Notes: a model not told the origin generated them from the letters alone. Positions 17,577 through 26,580 are shown, numbered from the stretch's first letter. The stretch: DNA of 64,000 nt from Chitinophaga cymbidii (GCF_007992715.1 NZ_BKAU01000006.1:186001-250000); one strand, 5' to 3'. Translations and numbers: made by a program.

Positions 17577-18593
17577 TCAGGGCTTCGACAGGAAGTCTTC
17601 CAGGATGCGGCCGATCTTCTCGAATTCGATTAGAAAACCATCGTGGCCGTAGGGTGAATCTATTTCGTGATACAGGGTATTGTGCATGTGTCCGGACAGC
17701 AGCAATTGCTCTTCCGGCGGGCAGAGAATATCGCTGGTAATGCCTATCAGAAGGGTGGGCTGCTCTATCTGGCGGAGCGTGGTAGCCACGTCTTCATGCC
17801 TGCCCCGGGCGATGTTGTGACTGTCCATCGCCTTGGTCAGCAGCCAGTAACTTTGGGCGTTGAAGCGCTTCACCAGCTTGTCTCCCTGGTAAAGGATATA
17901 CGAAGAAGCCCTGAAATTGTCGGTCTTCTCTTTGTCCGGGTCGGTTTGCATCCGTACAAAGGTCTGATAGTTGCGGTAGGTGAGCATGCCGATGGCGCGT
18001 GCGGCTTTGAGGCCCCTGGCGCCGGCTTCGGGTGTGGAATCTTCCCAGGTGTGGTCCGCTTCGAGGGCGAGGCGCTGCGAGGTATGTACGGCAATGCCCC
18101 AGGCGCTTTCAGCGGCGCCGGTGCAGAGCAGGAACAGCTTGCCGATGCGTTCCGGCTCCATCAGCGCCCATTCCAGTACCTGGTAGCCGCCCATGGAACC
18201 GCCTGCCAGCAGGTGTATCCTTTCGATGTTCAGGTGCTTGCGGAGCAGGATGTGCGCATGCGCAATGTCCCGGATGGTTACCTGCGGGAAGCTGCGGAAA
18301 TAAGGTTTTCCCGTTTCCGGGTTAACGGTCAGCGGGCCGGAGGAGCCGTAACAGGAGCCGATGATGTTGGCGCAAACGATGAAATGACGGGCAGGGTCGA
18401 TCACCTTGCCTTCGCCTACCAGCCCCGGCCACCAGTCCGCCACATCGGAATTGGCCGTCAGGGCATGACAGATCCATACCACGTTATCCCCGTGTTTGTT
18501 AAGCGTACCGTACGTATGATAGGCTATGTCAAGGCCGGGAAGTACCTCGCCGGACTCAAGATGAAAAGGCTGGTGGCTATGATAGGTCTGCAA
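17577..18593 (-). CDS. metX: Homoserine O-acetyltransferase MetX
   Basis: The enzyme transfers acetyl from acetyl-CoA to homoserine in methionine synthesis. The alpha/beta-hydrolase triad is clear: Ser133 in GGSMGGYQ, Asp288 in ITSDILCPP and His317 in YGHDGF (numbering from the start used here). I chose a TTG start at 18593, giving MQTYHSHQPFHLESGE, which matches the family N-terminus and has GGAG 6 nt upstream. An ATG at 18683 would extend the protein by 30 residues, but it lies upstream of a good -33/-7 promoter, so it would not be in the transcript. The divergent sulfhydrylase gene is the next pathway step. Confidence 0.88.
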   Translation of the reverse strand: MQTYHSHQPFHLESGEVLPGLDIAYHTYGTLNKHGDNVVWICHALTANSDVADWWPGLVGEGKVIDPARHFIVCANIIGSCYGSSGPLTVNPETGKPYFRSFPQVTIRDIAHAHILLRKHLNIERIHLLAGGSMGGYQVLEWALMEPERIGKLFLLCTGAAESAWGIAVHTSQRLALEADHTWEDSTPEAGARGLKAARAIGMLTYRNYQTFVRMQTDPDKEKTDNFRASSYILYQGDKLVKRFNAQSYWLLTKAMDSHNIARGRHEDVATTLRQIEQPTLLIGITSDILCPPEEQLLLSGHMHNTLYHEIDSPYGHDGFLIEFEKIGRILEDFLSKP

Positions 18594-18617
18594 TGACAAC
18601 TCCGTTCTAAATTTGCG

Positions 18618-18649
18618 CAAACCTACAAAAGTCGGGGACGAATTACAAA
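18618..18649 (-). promoter_or_regulatory. Bacteroidota-type promoter of metX (TTTG-N20-TAGGTTTG)
   Basis: Read on the minus strand, TTTG (18649-18646) is followed after 20 nt by TAGGTTTG (18625-18618). This fits the Bacteroidota primary sigma consensus TTTG-N19..21-TAnnTTTG. Transcription should begin near 18611, leaving a leader of about 17 nt before the TTG start at 18593, so there is no room for a SAM riboswitch. Confidence 0.6.
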
Positions 18650-18667
18650 TCCTTCCGCTATAAGCCA

Positions 18668-18675
18668 TATCTTTG
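18668..18675 (+). promoter_or_regulatory. Candidate -7 box of the OsmC-sulfhydrylase unit (TATCTTTG)
   Basis: TATCTTTG matches TAnnTTTG and lies 30 bp before the OsmC ATG. A -33 element is not obvious. The box overlaps the 10-mer TAAGCCATAT (18661-18670), which recurs at 20794 and resembles the repeat units at 36949-37032. Confidence 0.45.
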
Positions 18676-18705
18676 CGTATCATTTTTATTTAATATCGCT
18701 ACATT

Positions 18706-19125
18706 ATGAAAATCGCCTTAAAGAGAATAGACGACGGGTTTAACATGGAAGCTGTGGACGAACAGGGCCACAAGGTATTGATGGATTCCTCCGTGGAGAA
18801 CGGCGGAAAGAATAACGGCGTCCGCCCGATGCAGATGCTGATCATGGGGCTGGGCGGTTGCTCGGCGATCGACGTAGTAATGATCCTTAAAAAGCAGCGG
18901 CAGGAGATCACGGATTTCCGCATCGAAATTGAAGCGGACCGCGAGCAGGGAAAAGAACCCTCCCTTTGGGAAAAAGCGCATATCGTGTTTTACCTGAGCG
19001 GTAATATTGATGCGGACAAAGCATCCCGCGCCGTGGAGCTGTCCATGAACAAATATTGTTCTGTAGCCGAAACGCTTCGCCAGGCCAAAACACAACTGAC
19101 CTGGGAGATTAAGCTGAATAGTTGA
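18706..19125 (+). CDS. OsmC-family redox protein
   Basis: The 139-residue protein has the OsmC/Ohr fold signatures. The two reactive cysteines are visible: Cys52 in MGLGGCSAIDV and Cys118 in NKYCSVAETL. Members reduce organic hydroperoxides or related thiol-reactive compounds. It starts divergently from metX and is followed at 17 bp by the sulfhydrylase gene, so it may be co-regulated with sulfur-amino-acid synthesis. The substrate is not determined. Confidence 0.9.
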   Translation: MKIALKRIDDGFNMEAVDEQGHKVLMDSSVENGGKNNGVRPMQMLIMGLGGCSAIDVVMILKKQRQEITDFRIEIEADREQGKEPSLWEKAHIVFYLSGNIDADKASRAVELSMNKYCSVAETLRQAKTQLTWEIKLNS

Positions 19126-19142
19126 GCATACAAAATGATCAG

Positions 19143-20336
19143 ATGAAGAAAAGAAAGAACAAACCAACATATCACCCGGAAACCCAGGCTATCAGGATTC
19201 AATCGGAACGGACTTCTCATATGGAACACAGCGGTCCGTTGTACCTTACTTCCAGCTTCTGTTATGAAGATTCGGAAGCGATGCGCGCCGCGTTTGCCGA
19301 TGAAACCGATGCTTTTATATACAGCCGTTTCAGCAATCCCACGGTGGACGAGTTCATTCAGCGGATGTGCGCCCTCGAAGGCGCGGAAAGCGGTTTTGCC
19401 ACCGCCTCCGGCATGAGCGCCGTATTCGGCAGCTTCATGGCGTTCCTGAAAACAGGCGATCACCTGCTGTCTTCCCAGTCGATCTTCGGCTCTACCCACA
19501 CCGTCATTACGAAGTTCCTGCCGAAATGGGGGATTGAATATACCTATTTCGATATGACGAAGCCGGAGACGATCGAAGCGCTGATCAAACCCAATACAAA
19601 GATGATCTTCGTGGAAACGCCTTCCAATCCCGGTCTGGACGTGATAGACCTGGCCGCGCTGGCGAAGATCGCAAAGAAACATAAGGTGATCCTGAATGTT
19701 GACAACTGCTTTGCCACACCCGTACTGCAAAAGCCGCTTTCACTGGGCGCCGACCTCGTCACGCATTCCGCTACAAAGTGGATCGACGGACAGGGACGGG
19801 TACTCGGCGGCATCGTATTGGGACGCAAGGAACTGGTGGATGAAGTATACGCTTTCTGCCGCAGCACCGGCCCGTCCATGTCGCCATTCAACGCATGGGT
19901 GCTGAGCCGCAGCCTGGAAACGCTGCATATCCGGATGGCGCGCCATTCGGAAAGCGCAACGTCCCTCGCAAAAGCGCTGGAAGGCAATCCGCACCTGGAA
20001 TGGGTAAAATATCCCATGCTGGCCAGCCATCCGCAGCATGAAATAGCAAAGCAGCAGATGACCGGCGGCGGGGGCATCGTGTGCTTCGAGATCAAAGGCG
20101 GGCTGGAAAGAGGCCGCCGTTTTCTCGATCAGCTGGAACTGCTGAGCCTCACCGCGAACCTGGGAGACAGCCGCAGCATCGCTTCGCATCCCGCATCCAC
20201 CACGCATGCAAAGCTGAGTGAGGCGGACAGGCTGAAGAGCGGCATTACGCCCGGCCTGATACGTATATCCGTGGGCCTGGAGCATTTCAGTGATATCATC
20301 GCCGATATTGAACAGGCGCTTGAAGCCAGCAAATAG
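19143..20336 (+). CDS. metZ: O-acyl-homoserine sulfhydrylase (MetZ-type, PLP enzyme)
   Basis: This 397-residue Cys/Met-metabolism PLP enzyme carries the cofactor lysine Lys212 in HSATKWIDGQGR, YSRFSNPTV near 60-68 and VETPSNPGLDV near 157-167. It makes homocysteine from an activated homoserine and sulfide; the adjacent acetyltransferase suggests O-acetylhomoserine as the substrate. The length is closer to MetZ (about 390-400) than to MetY (about 430). The ATG at 19143 is used; a TTG at 19122 would overlap the OsmC stop. Which acyl donor it prefers is inference. Confidence 0.88.
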   Translation: MKKRKNKPTYHPETQAIRIQSERTSHMEHSGPLYLTSSFCYEDSEAMRAAFADETDAFIYSRFSNPTVDEFIQRMCALEGAESGFATASGMSAVFGSFMAFLKTGDHLLSSQSIFGSTHTVITKFLPKWGIEYTYFDMTKPETIEALIKPNTKMIFVETPSNPGLDVIDLAALAKIAKKHKVILNVDNCFATPVLQKPLSLGADLVTHSATKWIDGQGRVLGGIVLGRKELVDEVYAFCRSTGPSMSPFNAWVLSRSLETLHIRMARHSESATSLAKALEGNPHLEWVKYPMLASHPQHEIAKQQMTGGGGIVCFEIKGGLERGRRFLDQLELLSLTANLGDSRSIASHPASTTHAKLSEADRLKSGITPGLIRISVGLEHFSDIIADIEQALEASK

Positions 20337-20401
20337 CATATTCGGTGCCGGCTGCGGGGATACATCCTGCCGCCGGCATTAACCTCAATAACCACTACGT
20401 T

Positions 20402-20749
20402 ATGCGATTTTTTCTTTCCCTCATACTTACGGTAGCCCTCGCTTATGTACTCGGCATGTTCCTGGACTGGTGGAGTATTGCGCTGGCGGCATTCGCGGCT
20501 GCCCTGCTGCTGCCGCAAACACCCGGCAAGGCGTTCTTCAGCGGATTCCTGGGTATTGCGCTGTTGTGGGGCATGATGGCCGGCATTATGGACCTGCGCA
20601 ACGATCACATCCTCGCCACGCGCATGAGCAAGCTGATCTTACAATCCGCATCGCCTTTCGCGATGGTGATGATCACCGCGGTGCTTGGCGGGATTGTGGG
20701 AGCGTTGAGTGCTTTGTCTGCGAGTGTGATAAGAAGAAAGCGCGCCTGA
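20402..20749 (+). CDS. Small integral membrane protein, unknown function
   Basis: The 115-residue protein has hydrophobic stretches near residues 1-30, 35-55 and 80-105, suggesting three or four membrane helices, and ends in the basic tail VIRRKRA. The ATG at 20402 is preferred over one at 20345, because the extra 19 residues are not hydrophobic and would come from the spacer. It lies 65 bp after the sulfhydrylase gene, possibly as the last gene of that unit. I do not recognise a family. Confidence 0.7.
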   Translation: MRFFLSLILTVALAYVLGMFLDWWSIALAAFAAALLLPQTPGKAFFSGFLGIALLWGMMAGIMDLRNDHILATRMSKLILQSASPFAMVMITAVLGGIVGALSALSASVIRRKRA

Positions 20750-20834
20750 TCCTTACTTTATCTACTCTGTTAAAGTTCCTTTAAAACCCACTCTAAGCCA
20801 TATATCGTGTAAGGCAGGCTGTTATATTTGATAT

Positions 20835-23318
20835 ATGGTAAAAATTCTACTTCTTTCCCTTTCCATTGTACTGACCTTACAAACCCGGGCCGGCATTATC
20901 AAAGGTCTTATCACTAATAACAAAGGCGAACCGCTGCCTTATGCAACGGTCATGGTCAAAGGCACTACCAACGGCACCACCGCCAATGCCAACGGCGCAT
21001 ACCAGCTGGACTTACCTGCCGGCCGATATACGGTCGTTTGCCAGTACATGGGGTACCGCAAGGCGGAAAAATCCGTGCAGGTGACTGACGGCACGCTAGA
21101 GCTGTCATTTTCCATGGAACCGGTGAGCCTGCAGATAAAGGAAGTAGTGGTTACCTCGGGTGGGGAAGATCCCGCCTATGCCATCATCCGCCAGGCCATC
21201 CGTAAAAGGAGCTTTTACCAGCGGCAGGTGAAGAACTATACGGCCGACGCCTATATCAAAAGTCTTTTTAAACTGCGCAGCACACCCAAAAAGTTCCTGG
21301 GGCAGAAGATCGATAAAGAAGATGTTGGGGTAGACTCCACCGGTAAGGGCATCATCATGTTATCCGAATCCGTTACAAAAATTTCCTATCGCGAACCGGA
21401 TATGAAACTGGACGTTATCTCGTCCCGGCAAAGCGGTGGCGGGCTCGGATTCAGCATCCCCACCACCATCAGCTTTTATGACAACAACGTAGAAGCTGTC
21501 GCATCACAGATGGGCCCAAGAGGATTCATTTCGCCGATCGCGGAGAACGCGCTGGCATATTACCGTTACCGGTTAGAAGGCTCCTTCCTGGAAGATCAGC
21601 AGATGGTGAACAAGATCAAGGTGATCCCCCGCCGCAAGTATGAGCCGCTCTTCGCAGGGTACATCTATATCACAGACGGCGACTGGCGCATTCACAGCAC
21701 AGACCTGATGCTTACCAGCGAATATCAGCTGGAGCTGGCAGATACCCTGATCATCAGGCAAACACATGTGCCGGTGAACAACGAAGTATGGCGCACCAAA
21801 GACCAGGTGGTATATGCCGCCGTAAAGAAATTCGGATTTGACCTGGTAGGCAATTTCGTGAACGTGTACTCGAATTATAACCTCGAACCCGTATTCCCCA
21901 AAGGATATTTTAATAAAGTAGTGATCAAATACCAGAAAGATGTAAATGAACGCGACTTCAAATACTGGGACAGCATCCGCCCGGTGCCGCTGGAAAAGGA
22001 AGAGCAGCGCGACTTCCGGGTGAAAGACTCCACGGCCAAAGCCATGCGCGATTCCAGCCGCTCGCGGTATCATCTTGATTCGCTCCGCGCCAAACCGCAA
22101 AAGGTAAAGCTAAAAAACATCCTGCTGAACACCTGGGGCCACACCTGGTACTTCAAACGGGATACCACCATCACCGCACATTCATTTTCCATGCGCTCGC
22201 TGATCAGCGCACTTAGCTATAATACCGTGGAAGGAGTGGCGGTAAACCTGCGGCCCTCGCTGAACTTCAGCCTCCCCGGCAACAAGCGGCTAAGCATGAA
22301 CAACGTGATCCGGTACGGATTCAGCAATACCCACCTGAATGCCTACACGCAGTTTGTATTCGGCAGCAACCAGCGGAACAAGAATGTATGGACGCTCGCC
22401 GGCGGCAAACGCATATCGCAATTCAACAAGGAAGAGCCGATCGGACCGCTGACCAATTCGCTGTATACCTTGCTGCTGAAAGAAAACTACATGAAGCTGT
22501 ACGAAAACTGGTTCGGCAGTCTGGGCTTTCACCGCCAGCTGCCCAACACCATGCGTCTTAGTGTAAGCGCGTTGTATGAGGACCGCATCCCCGTAGAAAA
22601 TACCACGGACTTCGTGCTGTTCAAAAACGATAAAAAATCATTCCTGCCGAACCACCCGCAGGAGCTGGCCGGGCTGCCGTTTGAAAGGGAAAGGGTGCTG
22701 ACGGCCAGCGCTTCGGTCAGCTATCAGCCCGGACAAAAATTCATAGAATACCCCAAAAGCAAGGTCGCCATCGGCTCAAAATATCCCACTTTCACATTGA
22801 TGTATACCAAAGGCTTCCTGGACGCTGATTTTGATAAATGGAAAGTATCCATGCGCGACGATATGAATTTCAAACTGTTCGGGGAACTGAAATACAATCT
22901 CTCCGCCGGCGGCTTCCTGAATAACAGGGCCGTCAGCATTCCCGATTTGCAGCATTTCAACGGGAACCAGACATTCTATAATATCAGATATCTCAACAGC
23001 TTCCAGCTGGCGCCTTATTATCAATACAGTACCTCCGCGAACCTGTACGCCACCGCCAACGTGGAGCATCACTTCAACGGTCTGCTAACGAACAAGATCC
23101 CGCTGTTCAACCGCCTGAAATGGCATCTTGTAGCCGGTTCCAACGCATTCTATGTGAACAGCGATAATCACTATGTGGAAGTATTTGCCGGGCTGGAGAA
23201 TATCTTCAAGATGATCCGTGTGGACGTGGTGGCAGGGTACCAGAGCCAGTTACCGACACGTGTAGGCGTAAGGGTTGGGTTCGGCGGGATACTTGGCGGA
23301 GCATTCAGGGTAGAGTAA
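20835..23318 (+). CDS. DUF5686 / CarboxypepD_reg outer-membrane protein
   Basis: The 827-residue protein has a signal peptide (1-19), a CarboxypepD_reg domain (about 20-105; GEPLPYATVMVKGTTNGT) and a long DUF5686 region that ends in beta-barrel-like strands (last residues GGILGGAFRVE). It is widespread in Bacteroidota and is thought to be an outer-membrane protein of unknown role. It stands alone with a strong terminator after it. TATATTTG at 20823-20830 resembles a -7 box but is only 4 bp from the ATG, so it would imply a leaderless transcript. Confidence 0.88.
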   Translation: MVKILLLSLSIVLTLQTRAGIIKGLITNNKGEPLPYATVMVKGTTNGTTANANGAYQLDLPAGRYTVVCQYMGYRKAEKSVQVTDGTLELSFSMEPVSLQIKEVVVTSGGEDPAYAIIRQAIRKRSFYQRQVKNYTADAYIKSLFKLRSTPKKFLGQKIDKEDVGVDSTGKGIIMLSESVTKISYREPDMKLDVISSRQSGGGLGFSIPTTISFYDNNVEAVASQMGPRGFISPIAENALAYYRYRLEGSFLEDQQMVNKIKVIPRRKYEPLFAGYIYITDGDWRIHSTDLMLTSEYQLELADTLIIRQTHVPVNNEVWRTKDQVVYAAVKKFGFDLVGNFVNVYSNYNLEPVFPKGYFNKVVIKYQKDVNERDFKYWDSIRPVPLEKEEQRDFRVKDSTAKAMRDSSRSRYHLDSLRAKPQKVKLKNILLNTWGHTWYFKRDTTITAHSFSMRSLISALSYNTVEGVAVNLRPSLNFSLPGNKRLSMNNVIRYGFSNTHLNAYTQFVFGSNQRNKNVWTLAGGKRISQFNKEEPIGPLTNSLYTLLLKENYMKLYENWFGSLGFHRQLPNTMRLSVSALYEDRIPVENTTDFVLFKNDKKSFLPNHPQELAGLPFERERVLTASASVSYQPGQKFIEYPKSKVAIGSKYPTFTLMYTKGFLDADFDKWKVSMRDDMNFKLFGELKYNLSAGGFLNNRAVSIPDLQHFNGNQTFYNIRYLNSFQLAPYYQYSTSANLYATANVEHHFNGLLTNKIPLFNRLKWHLVAGSNAFYVNSDNHYVEVFAGLENIFKMIRVDVVAGYQSQLPTRVGVRVGFGGILGGAFRVE

Positions 23319-23341
23319 AACGCAAAAAAGTAGTAATGAAA

Positions 23342-23381
23342 GAGGCTGTACGAAATGAAAAATCGTACAGCCTTTCTTTTT
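23342..23381 (+). terminator. Rho-independent terminator after the DUF5686 gene
   Basis: An 11-bp perfect stem, AGGCTGTACGA / TCGTACAGCCT, with a 9-nt loop is followed by TTCTTTTTTTG. It lies 25 bp downstream of the stop codon. It is also the likely terminator for the small minus-strand gene at 23398-23520. Confidence 0.9.
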
Positions 23382-23397
23382 TTGCTTGCCGGATATC

Positions 23398-23520
23398 TTA
23401 TCCCCGTTTCCTGTAACTTCTTGCTTTCTTGGTATTATTGTCGCCGAAGAAATAAGCACATAAGCGATACGCCCACAAACCGATCACGATCGCAAAGAAG
23501 TAATAAACGTAAATATTCAT
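23398..23520 (-). CDS. 40-residue single-span membrane peptide (hypothetical)
   Basis: The minus strand encodes MNIYVYYFFAIVIGLWAYR followed by LCAYFF, then a polar, basic tail (DNNTKKARSYRKRG) and a TAA stop. The layout of one hydrophobic helix plus a positive cytoplasmic tail is typical of real small membrane proteins. The gene fills the otherwise empty 475-bp gap and ends just before the terminator. I see no family and no ribosome-binding site. It is divergent from trhO. Confidence 0.5.
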   Translation of the reverse strand: MNIYVYYFFAIVIGLWAYRLCAYFFGDNNTKKARSYRKRG

Positions 23521-23793
23521 ATAGGTCCTGTTTAGGGTTACTGACGATTCTTTCCTCACGGGGTTCCTGTCCTACTGTAACAGCGTATTTTCCAATTCCG
23601 TGCCATTTTTTTGATGGTTGTCCACGTGCATGTTGTCTACAAATGCAAATAATCCACTATTTATCCTGATTTTCAATATATTGACGAAGATCATCCCGCT
23701 TTCTACTGGTGTGGATAACTATTTTGCGTAACTTTGCGGCGTCAAAGATGACAGAAATTTTGTTTGACCGGCGTTCATCCTTAAAATTTCAAC
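23521..23793. other. Intergenic region upstream of trhO
   Basis: This part of the gap between the DUF5686 gene and trhO holds no further gene that I can support. It carries a candidate -7 box TAACTTTG at 23729-23736 on the plus strand, 57 bp before the trhO ATG. A clear -33 element is missing. Confidence 0.5.
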
Positions 23794-24813
23794 ATGGTTT
23801 TGCATAACAGGTTGTCTGCCACCGAGCTGAAAGCGCGGTTGGCATCAGAAACATTCAGGCGCGTGACGGTATCCTTCTACCAGTACGCCAAAATAGCAGA
23901 CCCGCAGCTCTTCCGCGACGAGTTGTACCAGGCACTCTTCCAGATTCAGGTTTTCGGCAGAATTTACGTGGCCCACGAAGGGATCAATGCACAGGTAAGC
24001 ATTCCGGAGCATCACTTTGAGGCGTTTAAGCAACATCTCTATTCCATTCCGTTTCTCAATGGCATCCGCCTGAACGTTGCGGTGGACGATAACGGCAAAT
24101 CCTTCTGGGTGCTGAAGATCAAGGTGCGGGAAAAGATCGTGGCGGACGGCATCACCGATCCGGCGTTTGACATGGACAACCGGGGAAAATACCTCAACGC
24201 CCGGGAGTTCAATGAGCTGACGGAAGACCCTGACACCGTGATCATTGACATGCGGAATCATTATGAATATGAAGTCGGGCATTTCGACAAAGCGCTGGAA
24301 GTGCCGTCAGACACCTTCCGCGAGCAGCTGCCCATGGCGGTTGACATGATGGCATCGCATAAGGACAAGAACATCATCATGTACTGCACCGGCGGCATCC
24401 GCTGTGAAAAAGCGTCCGCCTACATGCTGCACAGGGGTTTCAAAAACGTATTCCACCTGGAAGGCGGCATCATCGAATACGCCAACAAAGCAAAGGAGTG
24501 GGGCCTCCCCAATAAATTCCGCGGCAAGAACTTCGTGTTCGACGAGCGGCTGGGCGAGCGCATCAGCGAAGAGATCATCAGCCAGTGCCACCAGTGCGGC
24601 GAGCCCTGCGACACACATACCAACTGCGCCAACGAAGGCTGTCACCTGTTATTCATCCAGTGCGAAAAATGCGCCGCGAAATACAACGGCTGTTGCAGCG
24701 AAGCCTGCACCGAAGTGCTCGCCCTGCCCGAAGAAGAGCAGGCGGAGCTGCGTAAAGGGGTGGATAAGGGGTTGATGCTGTTCAATAAAAGAAAGCGAAG
24801 ATTAAGAAAGTAG
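23794..24813 (+). CDS. trhO: tRNA uridine(34) hydroxylase TrhO (rhodanese family, YceA-like)
   Basis: The 339-residue protein has an N-terminal acylphosphatase-like domain (about 22-110) and a rhodanese domain (about 130-235) with catalytic Cys198 in YCTGGIRCEKASAYML. A C-terminal cysteine-rich segment (about 268-310; CHQCGEPCDTH, CEKCAAKYNGCC) probably binds metal. The enzyme makes 5-hydroxyuridine at the wobble position of tRNAs using O2. It converges on the two-component genes. Confidence 0.93.
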   Translation: MVLHNRLSATELKARLASETFRRVTVSFYQYAKIADPQLFRDELYQALFQIQVFGRIYVAHEGINAQVSIPEHHFEAFKQHLYSIPFLNGIRLNVAVDDNGKSFWVLKIKVREKIVADGITDPAFDMDNRGKYLNAREFNELTEDPDTVIIDMRNHYEYEVGHFDKALEVPSDTFREQLPMAVDMMASHKDKNIIMYCTGGIRCEKASAYMLHRGFKNVFHLEGGIIEYANKAKEWGLPNKFRGKNFVFDERLGERISEEIISQCHQCGEPCDTHTNCANEGCHLLFIQCEKCAAKYNGCCSEACTEVLALPEEEQAELRKGVDKGLMLFNKRKRRLRK

Positions 24814-24856
24814 CCGCAAGGAAATTGCCCGCGCCGCAACAGGTAGTTGCTTCGCA

Positions 24857-25558
24857 TCACCGCTTCAGATACCGGTTATTCAATATCTTCTGCATCACCT
24901 CCTCCTTCAGGTTCCGGCTGATGGGAATATGATGCCCGCCGATCAGCAGTTCATTCCCTTCAATGCTGTCTATCTTGCCAACCGCTACAATAAAGGATTT
25001 GTGCACTTTCACGAACCGGTCCGCGGGCAGGTAATCTTCCACACCCCGGAACGTCAGGTAGGTGATGAATTTCCGCGCCGTGGTGTGTATCGCCACGTAA
25101 TTCTGCAAGGCTTCCGCATATAACACATCGCTGAAGGTGATCTTTTCCAGCTTGTTGTCACACTTGATGAAGAACCAGTCTGCCGCGGGCGTTTGCCGGA
25201 GGTTGAGCTGCGCTTTGGCTTTGAGCACCGCTTTCAGAAAACGTTCGAAGGGAATGGGTTTCAGCAGGTAGTCCAGCACATTCAGCTCAAAGCTTTCCAG
25301 CGCATGCTCCGGGTAAGCCGTTGTAAGCACCACCAGCGGCGGCTGCGGGAGGGAGCGGAGGAAAGCCAGCCCCGTCATGCGTGGCATCTGTATGTCCAGG
25401 AATAGCAGGTCTATATGCTGTGATTGCAGTATTGTGGCGGCTTTCAGCGCATTGTCGCATTCCCCCGCCAGCTCCAGGAAATCCACATCATTGATATATT
25501 CCTTCAACCCTTTGCGGGCCAGCGGTTCATCGTCTACGATCAGGCAACGGATATTCAT
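24857..25558 (-). CDS. LytTR-type response regulator
   Basis: The 233-residue protein has a receiver domain (about 1-120) with Asp10 and the phospho-acceptor Asp55 in FLDIQMP. A LytTR DNA-binding domain follows (about 140-230; YAEALQNYVAIHT, FVKVHKSFIVAV, LLIGGHHIPISRNLKEEV). It overlaps the histidine-kinase gene by 4 bp, so the two are translationally coupled and form a pair. Target genes are not evident from the sequence. Confidence 0.95.
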   Translation of the reverse strand: MNIRCLIVDDEPLARKGLKEYINDVDFLELAGECDNALKAATILQSQHIDLLFLDIQMPRMTGLAFLRSLPQPPLVVLTTAYPEHALESFELNVLDYLLKPIPFERFLKAVLKAKAQLNLRQTPAADWFFIKCDNKLEKITFSDVLYAEALQNYVAIHTTARKFITYLTFRGVEDYLPADRFVKVHKSFIVAVGKIDSIEGNELLIGGHHIPISRNLKEEVMQKILNNRYLKR

Positions 25559-26580
25559 GATACATCGATGGTTAGGTGAACGGAATAGGTAGCGCCATTC
25601 ATGGCGATCCGCAGGTCGTGCCTGCCGGGGTACAGCAGCTCCAGCCGCCGTTGCACATTCGCCAGCCCGATGCCGCCGGAGGTGGTGGACGCTTTATCTT
25701 CCTTTGTATTGAAAACCGAAAACCGGAACAGCGGCCCTTCTTTTTCCAGATTGATGCCAATGGTATTGGCGTTGTGCGCGGACACATGCTTGAAGGCATT
25801 TTCCACAAACGGTATCAGCAGCAACGGCGCGATGGAAAAATCTTTCACCGCTGTGGACGAATGAAAGCTGATGGCATAGTGCTCATCGTGCCGAAGCTGT
25901 TGTATCGCCACATAATTTTCCAGGTACTGGATTTCCTTTGCGATGTCGATGCGTTCGGTATTGCAGTCGTACAGCTGGTAGCGGAGCAGTTCCGAGAATT
26001 TCATCAGCGTTTCGCGCGCTTCGCGGTTTTCTTTGTGGATGAGAAAGTAGATGGTGTTGAGCGAGTTGAAAAGAGAATGGGGATTGATCTGTGAACGGAG
26101 GTATTGCAGCTCCTGTTCCGCGCCCGCCCGCAGTGCGCTTTGCAGGCGGTGCAAAGTCCTCAGCTGGTCGATGTAGAACTTGATACCCGCTGCGGCGCCT
26201 ACCATGAAGAACAGCGGGATGTACACATCGTAGACCTGTGCCTTGAAAGTAGCGTTCGGCCAGTGCGTGATGCCGGACGCATAGGGTTGCAGGATCAGGT
26301 CCAGCAGCCGGATCACGATAAAGCCCGTAATAACCACGAGGGCGGTGAACCCCAGGGCAAAGGCCACGTACCGGCGGGTGTAGAGCAGCTTTGGAATAAG
26401 CACGTAGTTGGTAAAGTAAACGGCTCCCGCGAGGGACAGCACTTTCAGCAATCCCGCGAGCACGGTTGGCAGCAGGTCCGGGTAATCGTCTATCCGGAGC
26501 GTCATCCATACCACGAAGAAGGCCGCCCAGAACAATACATGATGCAGCCGCCAGCCGATGATCTTTTTGAGGACGTTCAT
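25555..26580 (-). CDS. LytS-type sensor histidine kinase (His_kinase family)
   Basis: The 341-residue protein has four predicted membrane helices (about 12-30, 38-62, 72-95, 118-138) and a cytoplasmic His_kinase domain. The phospho-acceptor is His168 in RSQINPHSLFNSLN, and the ATPase part contains FVENAFKHV and GGIGLANVQRRL. No extracytoplasmic sensor domain is present, so the signal is probably sensed within the membrane. It is the first gene of the pair with the LytTR regulator. Confidence 0.94.
   Translation of the reverse strand: MNVLKKIIGWRLHHVLFWAAFFVVWMTLRIDDYPDLLPTVLAGLLKVLSLAGAVYFTNYVLIPKLLYTRRYVAFALGFTALVVITGFIVIRLLDLILQPYASGITHWPNATFKAQVYDVYIPLFFMVGAAAGIKFYIDQLRTLHRLQSALRAGAEQELQYLRSQINPHSLFNSLNTIYFLIHKENREARETLMKFSELLRYQLYDCNTERIDIAKEIQYLENYVAIQQLRHDEHYAISFHSSTAVKDFSIAPLLLIPFVENAFKHVSAHNANTIGINLEKEGPLFRFSVFNTKEDKASTTSGGIGLANVQRRLELLYPGRHDLRIAMNGATYSVHLTIDVS

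Noticed and set aside
18594..18706. SAM riboswitch in front of metX
   Set aside because: The mapped promoter leaves a leader of only about 17 nt, too short for any known SAM-binding RNA.
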